From Shewanella olleyana (GTDB taxonomy: Bacteria > Pseudomonadota > Gammaproteobacteria > Enterobacterales > Shewanellaceae): a DNA stretch of 64,000 bases. The notes under the pieces are model-generated. The model made no database searches and had not been told where the DNA came from. It saw nothing but the letters and a program-made list of their open reading frames with translations. Positions 28,019 to 35,862 of the stretch are shown here, in pieces. The stretch covers positions 22,425 through 86,424 of the forward strand of contig NZ_JAKILD010000022.1 of assembly GCF_023283825.1 (NCBI RefSeq), written 5' to 3'. Made by a program: the position numbers and the translations under genes. Within the stretch, counting starts at the first letter, position 1, and the number at the start of each line of letters is the position of its first letter.

Positions 28019-28426
28019 TTATCCTCCTGTCGAAACCAAACCGCCGACTTCAATTACGGTGGTTTCACCTGTAAGTACATCTGTAATATGTACTAACAAT
28101 GTACCATCTTCATTTACTACATTAATTTCGAAGTCATCTGTTTTCAAATAACCTTCATTACCGTTTGCAGCATCATTAAATAACTGGGACATTAGCCTTG
28201 ACTCTAGTGAGCTTGCCAATCTCTCCAACGCAGTAGGAGCGACATAACCAGAACCACTACTCCCAGAGTCATCAGTATGATCATTCTGAGAGATTGCATT
28301 ATTTAGTAAATATTGACCATTTAAATAACTACCACCAAATGCAGGGTTAACAGGTGTGTAAACTAACTGAGTCGCTGAGGTACTACCACAAAACAGTGCT
28401 GTTAAAATAAATAATAATTTCTTCAT
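28019..28426 (-). CDS. csgF: Curli assembly protein CsgF
   Basis: A 135-aa exported protein. Signal peptide MKKLLFILTALFCGSTSA, then the CsgF core TQLVYTPVNPAFGGSYLNG, which plugs into the CsgG pore, and the NNAISQND segment. CsgF is surface-exposed and couples CsgG to the nucleator CsgB. It ends one base before csgG begins. Confidence 0.92.
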   Translation of the reverse strand: MKKLLFILTALFCGSTSATQLVYTPVNPAFGGSYLNGQYLLNNAISQNDHTDDSGSSGSGYVAPTALERLASSLESRLMSQLFNDAANGNEGYLKTDDFEINVVNEDGTLLVHITDVLTGETTVIEVGGLVSTGG

Positions 28427-28440
28427 GTTGCATTCCTTGC

Positions 28441-29040
28441 CTAGATTTCATCAGGAGCTAGATCGGGGTCAAAAAAACTACCCAATAATGCTCGCTCGTT
28501 TACTTTTTTAACTGTTGAATTGACTCTCTTAGCAGCATACTCTGCTTGGTCATCAATATTCCTACTCATAGGAGAAACAAAAGTCACAAAAATAGTTTTT
28601 CGATTCTGTTGAATCAATATTTTACTTCCGCTACGAGCAGTCGCTTGTTCTATGACAGTTATGCCTGAATGCTTTGTGTCTCCGCCAATATCACGATAAG
28701 AGCTCACAAACTCCCTATAAAATCGATGACCTAAACGAGTCATTGCTCTATTAAGAATCAAACCATCAATCAAGTCTTTTTCTTTAGCAGGTACTGCATC
28801 ACTGATATCAATTGGTTTGACTTTAGTAGCATTTTGAATACTTTTATCTGTTGCAGATTTTTCAGGTTCTTTAGCATTGCTTTGTATTTCAGCTAGGTTC
28901 TGGTCAACCGTAGCTTCATTTTTATTACTACTCTGTTCAATAACAGGTTTTGCAACTTTTTTGTCTGTGACAGGTTGAACTCCAGCATTAGCATTGCTGG
29001 TTAGCAAGAGTATAAAAAACATCAAATTGATGTTTCTCAT
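28441..29040 (-). CDS. csgE: Curli assembly protein CsgE with extended N-terminus
   Basis: A 199-aa periplasmic protein that caps the CsgG channel. Signal peptide MRNINLMFFILLLTSNANA, then an unusual ~75-residue polar linker rich in Lys, Asn, Glu and Thr, then the CsgE domain (about 95-199) with LILNRAMTRLGHRFYREFVSSYR and IFVTFVSPMSRNIDDQAEYA. E. coli CsgE is about 129 aa, so the linker is an added feature. The start overlaps the end of the csgD-like gene (ATGA). Confidence 0.9.
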   Translation of the reverse strand: MRNINLMFFILLLTSNANAGVQPVTDKKVAKPVIEQSSNKNEATVDQNLAEIQSNAKEPEKSATDKSIQNATKVKPIDISDAVPAKEKDLIDGLILNRAMTRLGHRFYREFVSSYRDIGGDTKHSGITVIEQATARSGSKILIQQNRKTIFVTFVSPMSRNIDDQAEYAAKRVNSTVKKVNERALLGSFFDPDLAPDEI

Positions 29041-29669
29041 ACTCTGACCTCATGCATATGAGTTTGCGCCCATGCTATAGCCTGGCCACGGCTTGATACG
29101 CCTATTTTTCTAAACGCTCGATATAGATGGGTTTTAATCGTAGACTCGCTAACAAACAGCTGATTCGCAATATCTAGATTAGTACTTCCTGTAAGCAAGG
29201 CTTGAAGAACCTCTCGTTCACGAATAGTAAGATGCTCGCTTTCATCATCTACATCTTCACTCATCAAAGACTTATGCAAATCACTAGGTATTATGCTTCG
29301 ACCTTTAAGGATTTCATTAAAGCCACTACTTACCTCGGCTAAATCAGCATCTGAATAAAATACACCTGCGGTTGTTGCTGGGTGGACTAAAAACTTTGCG
29401 TCTACTTGTTTAGGAAAGTTTAAAAACACTGTTTTAACTGCATAATATTCACGTTCTATCAATTTTTGTAATTGATAAGCTTGCTGAAGATCAATCGTTG
29501 CTAAGTCGAATACAACTAATGATATTTGTTGCGAAGAAAGTAAAGTGCCCATTGTGGCAGGAGAAGCTTTAGCCAATTTAACCAAAAACTCCTGTGGCCA
29601 ACGACAATCAAGTAAATCAATTAATAATTGAGAGCGAGAAACGATCATCCAATTAACTACTTTAAACAT
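29037..29669 (-). CDS. csgD: LuxR/CsgD-type transcriptional regulator
   Basis: A 210-aa regulator. An N-terminal receiver-like domain without obvious acidic phospho-acceptor pocket (1-130) is followed by a LuxR helix-turn-helix: LTIREREVLQALLTGSTNLDIANQLFVSESTIKTHLYRAFRKIGVSSR. It lies between csgA and csgE on the same strand, overlapping csgE by 4 bp. By position and architecture it is the CsgD counterpart that should activate curli genes. Sequence beyond the HTH is divergent from enterobacterial CsgD. Confidence 0.85.
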   Translation of the reverse strand: MFKVVNWMIVSRSQLLIDLLDCRWPQEFLVKLAKASPATMGTLLSSQQISLVVFDLATIDLQQAYQLQKLIEREYYAVKTVFLNFPKQVDAKFLVHPATTAGVFYSDADLAEVSSGFNEILKGRSIIPSDLHKSLMSEDVDDESEHLTIREREVLQALLTGSTNLDIANQLFVSESTIKTHLYRAFRKIGVSSRGQAIAWAQTHMHEVRV

Positions 29670-29777
29670 TAATTACACTCCATGTGACTATATGAATAAA
29701 ATGAATGCCATAATAACTTTTCACTAGTTGACCCAATTAAATAAAAGTATTAGGAATTAAAGGTTGTGAAAAAAATA

Positions 29778-29809
29778 AAGAGTTAGTACTTCACTGCACT
29801 AACTCTTTA
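29778..29809. terminator. Hairpin between csgA and csgD
   Basis: AAAGAGTTAGT-(ACTTCACTGC)-ACTAACTCTTT, flanked by A- and T-rich DNA. It may stop some transcription leaving csgA. Confidence 0.6.
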
Positions 29810-29849
29810 TGAATATTATCAAGCGATAATGTTGTAAACAATTAGTCAA

Positions 29850-29870
29850 AAGGGTGTTTTCACACCCTTA
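29850..29870 (-). terminator. Hairpin after csgA
   Basis: AAGGGTG-TTTT-CACACCCTT starts 15 bp after the csgA stop on the minus strand. It lacks a long T run, but its position suits an attenuating terminator that keeps csgA output above csgDEFG. Confidence 0.6.
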
Positions 29871-29884
29871 AGTAGACGAAAGTA

Positions 29885-31201
29885 TTACATCCCTTGATTT
29901 ACAGTGATATTGTTTCCCGCGCCTGAAGTAACTGCAAACGAACTATTGCCATTTCCTATCTGTGTAACTGCAACAGTACTGCCAGAACTTATATATCCAC
30001 CTGCAAATGAGTAGTTTCCATCACCTGTTTGTGTGACTGAAACAACATTTAAATCACCCATAATGCCACCAGCATACGACTCATTCATATCGCCTGTTTG
30101 AACTAAATCAACCGTGGTTCCCATGTCATCAGTAAGCGTATATGAGAAGTTATCATCACCGTTTTGAGTAACATTAACCATATCTCCTGCACCATATTGC
30201 TCATTGTATGCTTCATTTAAATCACCAGTTTGAGTTAATGTTGCACCATCACCCTCACCGTTTTGGGTAGATTGTACAAGGTTGCCTAATCCACCTACCG
30301 TCGAAGTTTGAGTTACAAAAGCTGAATTATCAGTACCGCCTTGATTAACAAAAGCCTCATTTGAATCTTCCGATTGCATAACACTAGCTAAATTATTATC
30401 ACCATTCTGGAATGTAACTGCAGTATTAGCAGTACCTACTTGTGAAATTGATGCATCATTTGAAATTGAAAACTCTTGTCCTGTTGCAGCAATATTATCT
30501 GAGCCACTTTGTGTTATCAGTGCTACAGTATCATCAGTACCCGCACCCATAAGATGGTTATCAGTTCTTTGCCCAATAAACGCATCATTACCTGAACCGG
30601 TTTGATTAACCGTACCTGTTGCTGAATTTGATACAACTTGAACAATTGCACCTCGGTTTAAACCAGTTCCACCACCATATTGGTTAATTGTTGCAAACGC
30701 ATTATCTGAAAGTTGGTTAACTGCAGCGGCATAATCATTGTCGCCATATTGATTGATTGTCGAGTTAGCAGTATCTCCACTGTCTTGAATAATACGCCCC
30801 CAGTTATCATTACCCATTTGCGTCACTGTAGCAGCGGCATTTAAACCATTATTAAAACGTTGTTCAATCGTTGCCAAATTATCATTACCAACAGTGTAAA
30901 TGGTCGCTGTAGCAGAATCAGTGGCATCATGTTGATAGACTGTACCAGTATTGTCTGCCCCATCTTGAGTGATAAAAGCATGGGAATTAGTTGTATCTGC
31001 TTGTTCAACTGATGCCATACTGTCTGAACCAGACTGAGTAATTGTTGCATCGTTGTCGTCACTATTAACTTGCTGAGTGACTGTAGCTGTTAAATTTGAA
31101 CCTGACTGTGTCACATATGCTTCGTTATCATCACTTGCATACGCTACTGAAGTGGTAAATATTGCAGTTGAAACTAATAGTGCTAATTTTGAATATTTCA
31201 T
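29885..31201 (-). CDS. csgA: Major curlin, long repeat form (CsgA)
   Basis: A 438-aa secreted amyloid subunit. Signal peptide MKYSKLALLVSTAIFTTSVAYA, then the whole mature part is made of curlin repeats of the type (N)xAxVxQxGxxN, roughly twenty of them, for example ITQSGSDSMASVEQ, VTQMGNDNWGRIIQ and VTQTGDGNYSFA. E. coli CsgA has five repeats and about 150 aa, so this is nearly three times longer. It is rich in Asp as well as Asn, Gln, Ser and Thr. It should polymerise on the cell surface into curli fibres with CsgB as nucleator. Confidence 0.93.
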   Translation of the reverse strand: MKYSKLALLVSTAIFTTSVAYASDDNEAYVTQSGSNLTATVTQQVNSDDNDATITQSGSDSMASVEQADTTNSHAFITQDGADNTGTVYQHDATDSATATIYTVGNDNLATIEQRFNNGLNAAATVTQMGNDNWGRIIQDSGDTANSTINQYGDNDYAAAVNQLSDNAFATINQYGGGTGLNRGAIVQVVSNSATGTVNQTGSGNDAFIGQRTDNHLMGAGTDDTVALITQSGSDNIAATGQEFSISNDASISQVGTANTAVTFQNGDNNLASVMQSEDSNEAFVNQGGTDNSAFVTQTSTVGGLGNLVQSTQNGEGDGATLTQTGDLNEAYNEQYGAGDMVNVTQNGDDNFSYTLTDDMGTTVDLVQTGDMNESYAGGIMGDLNVVSVTQTGDGNYSFAGGYISSGSTVAVTQIGNGNSSFAVTSGAGNNITVNQGM

Positions 31202-31234
31202 GTTCGTCTATCCCTTTACTTGAATTAATAATAG

Positions 31235-31783
31235 TTAAAAGTTTGTTTGGGTAACTTCATAGCTTCTAAAAGCACCCACTTGATGAAATGTTATATCGTG
31301 ATTTGAACCTAGTTGATTAATGTCAATATCATTGCCATAACCAGCTTGTGTAACAACAGCATTGTTGTAATTCCCTTCTTGATACACATCAATAGAAGAA
31401 TTACCACCACCTTGCTTTATAAAGACATCGTTATTGGTCCCTATTTGCGAGATTTCTACTTCTAAACCAAAACCTAATTGATCAACGACAGCCGAGTTTT
31501 CTTGCCCTTGCTGTAACACATTAAGTAAATTGTTCTTCCCTATTTGATTTACGGTAGTTGCATTTCCTTGTCCAAACTGATTCACAACTAAATCGTTTCC
31601 GTAACCATGTTGGTCAATGTAAGCTTCATTAAATCCGTGTGATAATTCATCTATATTACTGATATCTTGACCTGCAAAACTTGGAAATGATAAGCACAAT
31701 CCAATAGCACATATTATGGCTATTTCAAACTTGCGAATAATCGCAACGAATTCATTAAAGATTGAAAGCTTATTCAAGGTCAT
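31235..31783 (-). CDS. csgB: Minor curlin / nucleator CsgB
   Basis: A 182-aa secreted protein with an N-terminal hydrophobic signal (EIAIICAIGLCLSFPSFAG) after a ~25-residue charged lead, then about six to seven curlin repeats (VNQFGQGNATTVNQIGKNN, ISQIGTNNDVFIKQGGGNS, INQLGSNHDITFHQVG). It precedes csgA by 33 bp, the usual csgBA order. CsgB nucleates CsgA fibres on the outer membrane. The last repeat is irregular (SYEVTQTNF), as in CsgB proteins. Confidence 0.9.
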   Translation of the reverse strand: MTLNKLSIFNEFVAIIRKFEIAIICAIGLCLSFPSFAGQDISNIDELSHGFNEAYIDQHGYGNDLVVNQFGQGNATTVNQIGKNNLLNVLQQGQENSAVVDQLGFGLEVEISQIGTNNDVFIKQGGGNSSIDVYQEGNYNNAVVTQAGYGNDIDINQLGSNHDITFHQVGAFRSYEVTQTNF

Positions 31784-32056
31784 GCTTCCTGCTCCCTTGT
31801 TTTTTAATCGTGAGATAATTATGCGATGAGATTAGAAACAATGAATCCACCCCGAGTATTAAAGCCACTTAGACCAATAGGCTAAAAAAAGTAACACCCC
31901 CCACTTTTGTACTAGACAAGCAAATCAAACTACTCACTGTAAACCACTGATTTAAAAATGATAGTTTAAAAACCGTCAGTAAAATGACATATAACGAAAG
32001 GATGAGGAGTTTACTAAAGATGAGACTTTTTGAATTTTATTGCTGAAGTTTCTTGA

Positions 32057-33934
32057 TCAACTCAATAATAAATATAGACAGCAAAGCAGTAAGGCAATAC
32101 TTAGGCTTTGCCAAAATTTAATGGGGTTTCTTTGAATGAATGGAATGAAGGTTTTGGAGTCGGTCTGACTGGGTGTGGTTAATGCGTGAATAAACTCATT
32201 GGTGTCAGCAAAGCGTAATGAAGGTTCGACTGACAATGCCTTTTCTAAGGCTTTATCCATCCACTCTGGCACCATTGGGTTGGTTTTATAGACGGGAATA
32301 TAAGTGAGTTTTAAAAAATCATTTCTTGTGTGACATTTAACAAGCTGACCTTTAAAAGGTTGCTCACCTGCAAGCATTTCATAAGCTATAACGGCAAAAG
32401 AAAATAAATCTGCTCTGCCATCGGACTGATAGCCTAAAATCACTTCAGGTGATGTGTAATCTGCGGTGCCAAGTATCTTGTCTCGCTTAAGCGGTGTATT
32501 AATTTCGGCAATACCTTTAATGTGACAAGCACCAAAATCGATTATTTTAACCACGCCATCCCGAGTAATATAAATATTATCTGGCTTTAAATCTTGATGA
32601 AGGGTTTCTTTACGATGAAAAGCCCGAATACCTGTTTCAATTTGCTTTAGTAACTGTAATACATCCTCTACTGGCCCACGTTGATGCTGCTCCATCCAGT
32701 CGGCCAAGCTCAACCCTTCTAAATACTCAGTTAAATAATATAGCGCTGATTTATTGATGTGATGGTCAACGACTTTGACCACATGCTGATTATTAATTCG
32801 ATGTCCTATCCAACTTTCAAGCATGAAACGTTCGATATAGGCCGCATCATCGATGTAATTAACCGACGGTGTTTTCATGCACCGTACTTCACCAAGTTTA
32901 TTCTTTACAACATACACTTGGCTGCGTTGACTTTGATGAAGCACCTTAGTCACTTCATAGTCATCCAACTTCATTCCCACTGACATAGGCGGCGGAAAAG
33001 GACGACTTGATAGTTTATGATAAACATCATCAATGGCTTGAGTAGGAAGCTGCTTTATAGCAATAAGTTGAGCACTTAAGTTATCTTTGCTGTCTAACTC
33101 AAAGGCTTTATCAAGTAATTTTTGACAGAATACTTCACAGGCATCATCAGTCAAAGAAGAATGTGACTGTTGAAAGTTAAGTAAACTATTTGCTAGCTCA
33201 TGATCAGTAACCACATCATGAATACCATCAGTGGTCATTAAATATAAATCATCGACCTCAATATTAAACTGCTTGTAATCGACTTCTAGATTGACATCCA
33301 TGCCCAATGCACGTGTTAAGTAACTGGTGAAATCATTGACTGATGTGCTGTGATCGCGACTTAATTTAACCAGCTGACCGTGCCTGAAACGGTATACTCG
33401 CGAATCGCCCACATGCAGCATATGCGCCGAGCAAGACTTAAACACTAGCGCACTAAAAGTACACACATAGCCTTTACGCGCGTCACGATAATCTTGACCT
33501 AAACCATACAACCAGCGATTAAGCGCCGTTAATACCCGCGTACTTGAAGTCAATACACTCCAAGATTCAGGCGTTGAATAGTAATCAGCGATGAAGTTAG
33601 ATACGCTAATCGCTGATGCTTTAGCACCACCTTCAGCCGCACTCACTCCATCGCTAATGACACTCACAATCCCTTTTGTGGTTAACATCAAACCCGTTGG
33701 AATTTTTATCCCGATGGCATCTTCATTTTCAGCTTTACGGCCTTTATCTGATACTTGTCCAGCAAATACCTCAAGCGCACCAGAAATAGGTAAATGTTCT
33801 TGTTTTTGATTTGTTCTTTCTTGGGGATTTAGGTTTTCTGAAATTAATTCAGCAGATACTGGAGCCACAACAGCGTTAACTGAAGAGGTTTCTTTCTCAG
33901 TGAGGTTTACACTGTCGAAATTATTTGATTGCAT
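32057..33934 (-). CDS. Bifunctional PP2C-type phosphatase / Ser-Thr protein kinase
   Basis: A 625-aa signalling protein. The N-terminal part (about 55-290) is a PP2C phosphatase with AGQVSDKGRKAENEDAIG, SDGVSAAEGGAKASA, HVGDSRVYRFRHGQL and MTTDGIHD. The C-terminal part (about 325-600) is a Hanks kinase with KVLHQSQRSQVYVVKNKLGEVRCMKTP, the catalytic loop HQDLKPDNIYI and DFGACH, where E-x-x-SPE follows (GTADYTSPE). A single membrane anchor (FWQSLSIALLLCCLYLLLS) ends the protein. Start: ATG at 33934 with AAGGA in place. It ends the nirB-nirD-narK run. Such proteins often accompany assimilatory nitrate genes; targets are not known. Confidence 0.88.
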   Translation of the reverse strand: MQSNNFDSVNLTEKETSSVNAVVAPVSAELISENLNPQERTNQKQEHLPISGALEVFAGQVSDKGRKAENEDAIGIKIPTGLMLTTKGIVSVISDGVSAAEGGAKASAISVSNFIADYYSTPESWSVLTSSTRVLTALNRWLYGLGQDYRDARKGYVCTFSALVFKSCSAHMLHVGDSRVYRFRHGQLVKLSRDHSTSVNDFTSYLTRALGMDVNLEVDYKQFNIEVDDLYLMTTDGIHDVVTDHELANSLLNFQQSHSSLTDDACEVFCQKLLDKAFELDSKDNLSAQLIAIKQLPTQAIDDVYHKLSSRPFPPPMSVGMKLDDYEVTKVLHQSQRSQVYVVKNKLGEVRCMKTPSVNYIDDAAYIERFMLESWIGHRINNQHVVKVVDHHINKSALYYLTEYLEGLSLADWMEQHQRGPVEDVLQLLKQIETGIRAFHRKETLHQDLKPDNIYITRDGVVKIIDFGACHIKGIAEINTPLKRDKILGTADYTSPEVILGYQSDGRADLFSFAVIAYEMLAGEQPFKGQLVKCHTRNDFLKLTYIPVYKTNPMVPEWMDKALEKALSVEPSLRFADTNEFIHALTTPSQTDSKTFIPFIQRNPIKFWQSLSIALLLCCLYLLLS

Positions 33935-34057
33935 CACAATCCTTTTGAAAAGCTAACACCGTAGAGTCAAAACCATACGGTGTTAGGTACCAATATTTTC
34001 TCATTCTCTAAGTAAATTAAAGCCATTTACTTATTATCTAGTTTATTATCTGGTTTA

Positions 34058-35524
34058 TTAATTTACGCTAATCAGCGTGACTTCACCTTTTTCATTCACT
34101 TCTGCCATGTGCCCTTTAGGTTCTGACATAAAGAATAAAGTAATGAAACCAAGTACCGCGCTCACTGCTATCACGTAAAAGAATACAGATGTTGGCACCA
34201 TTGAATAAACGGTTAAGAAAAATACCGCGCCAACATTACCATAAGCCCCTGTCATACCTGCAATTTGCCCCGTTAAACGACGCTTAATTAGCGGAACTGC
34301 AGCAAATACCGCCCCTTCACCACCTTGGACGAAGAAAGAACATGCCATAACCACAACCACTGCTAACGGCAATGACCAAGTTCCATCAATTTGCCCAACA
34401 GCAAAGTAACCTACAGCTAAACCAGCAGTTAGGATTAGTAAGGTATTTTTACGGCCAAATTTATCACTTAACCAACCGCCTCCAGGGCGAGACATTAAGT
34501 TCATAAAGGCATAGCTAGATGCCACCATACCTGCCTGCGCCATACCTAACCCAAAGGTTTCAGCAAAAAATAATGGCAGCATGGATACAACCGCAAGCTC
34601 AGAACCAAAAGTGGTAAAATACAGCACATTTAATACGGCAACTTGTTTAAATGGGTAACGCTCAAACTCTGGTACTTCTTTAACAAAAATGTCTTTGTTA
34701 ACTTGGTAGGTTTGATAAAGGTCGACAAAAAAGATAGCAACCAAGCCAACATAAATAATATTCGTCGTTTGCTCATCTAACATGCTTACTCCCGCTGGCG
34801 ATAATTTCCAAGCAAGTAAAGCCAGCGTCGCATACATTGGGATTTTCATGAAAATCAGTAAAGAAAAATCACCTTTACTGGTCACCTCTAGGCCACCCGC
34901 CTTTTTAGGTTTGAAATAGGTAGAACCTTTTGGTGTATCAGTGACATTAAAGTAATACACAAAGGCGAACACTAAGCTCATTAACCCTGTAAGGCCAATG
35001 GCATAACGCCAACCATCTTCGCCGCCAAAAAAGATAGCAATAGCAGGCAGTGTGAAGGCTGCAGCTGCTGAACCGAAGTTACCCCAACCGCCATAAATAC
35101 CTTCAGCAGTTCCAAGCTCTTTAGCAGGAAACCATTCACTGACAATTCGAATGCCAATAACAAAGCCAGCGCCAATAAAACCAATTAAAAATCGCGCCAA
35201 TGCTAATTGCTCAAACGAATCCGCCACTGCAAACATGAAACATGGAATAGAACACACACCCATTAATGCTGAATAGGTCAATCTTGGGCCATATTTATCG
35301 GTCACCATACCGATAATGATCCGAGCGGGAATAGTTAATGCCACGTTCAAAATTAGTAAGGTTTTTATTTGGGATGTAGTTAATCCCAAACTATCTGCAA
35401 TGACACTTAATAAAGGCGCAGCGTTAAACCAAACCACAAATGTTATAAAAAATGCAATCCAGCTTAAATGCAGCGTTTTCATCTTTCCCGAAAACGACAA
35501 TAAGTTAAATTTTTCAGAACTCAT
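34058..35524 (-). CDS. narK: Nitrate/nitrite transporter of the NNP family (MFS)
   Basis: A 488-aa major facilitator with about 12 membrane helices. The N-terminus [26 protein letters not shown] is a hallmark of nitrate porters, and [17 protein letters not shown] is the loop 2-3 motif. [19 protein letters not shown] carries the second conserved loop motif, and [36 protein letters not shown] is the second nitrate signature region. Between nirD and the kinase/phosphatase gene on the same strand, it would bring nitrate in for NasA. Also called nasA or narK/nrtP in different species. Confidence 0.92.
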   Translation of the reverse strand: MSSEKFNLLSFSGKMKTLHLSWIAFFITFVVWFNAAPLLSVIADSLGLTTSQIKTLLILNVALTIPARIIIGMVTDKYGPRLTYSALMGVCSIPCFMFAVADSFEQLALARFLIGFIGAGFVIGIRIVSEWFPAKELGTAEGIYGGWGNFGSAAAAFTLPAIAIFFGGEDGWRYAIGLTGLMSLVFAFVYYFNVTDTPKGSTYFKPKKAGGLEVTSKGDFSLLIFMKIPMYATLALLAWKLSPAGVSMLDEQTTNIIYVGLVAIFFVDLYQTYQVNKDIFVKEVPEFERYPFKQVAVLNVLYFTTFGSELAVVSMLPLFFAETFGLGMAQAGMVASSYAFMNLMSRPGGGWLSDKFGRKNTLLILTAGLAVGYFAVGQIDGTWSLPLAVVVVMACSFFVQGGEGAVFAAVPLIKRRLTGQIAGMTGAYGNVGAVFFLTVYSMVPTSVFFYVIAVSAVLGFITLFFMSEPKGHMAEVNEKGEVTLISVN

Positions 35525-35535
35525 GCTTCACGTCC

Positions 35536-35862
35536 TTATGACTTAGCCAAGATAAGTACTTGGCCAGCTTCCTTTTTAATCTGATATGGAGAGGCGACTA
35601 ATGCTTCATCTTCAATACACACACCAGTTTCAAGACTGTAATGCTGCTTATATAATGGCGATGCGACACATAATACCCCACCCATATCGCAAATTAACCC
35701 TCTCGCTAATAAACTCACACCCGTTGCAGGGTCGACATTATCGATGGCAAATAAACCATGCTTACCTAAATCAAAAATCGCGACAGCTTTTCCTGCAACC
35801 CAAGCAGCAACACCTGTTCCTTGAGGCAAAGTTGACTCATTACATACGTTTACCCAACTCAT
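35536..35862 (-). CDS. nirD: Assimilatory nitrite reductase small subunit NirD
   Basis: A 108-aa Rieske-like domain protein that lacks the iron-sulfur Cys/His ligands, as usual for NirD. Conserved parts are VAIFDLGKHGLFAIDNVDPATGVSLLARGL and the VASPLYKQHYSLETGVCIED segment. It is the small subunit of the NAD(P)H-nitrite reductase and overlaps nirB by 4 bp. Confidence 0.93.
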   Translation of the reverse strand: MSWVNVCNESTLPQGTGVAAWVAGKAVAIFDLGKHGLFAIDNVDPATGVSLLARGLICDMGGVLCVASPLYKQHYSLETGVCIEDEALVASPYQIKKEAGQVLILAKS

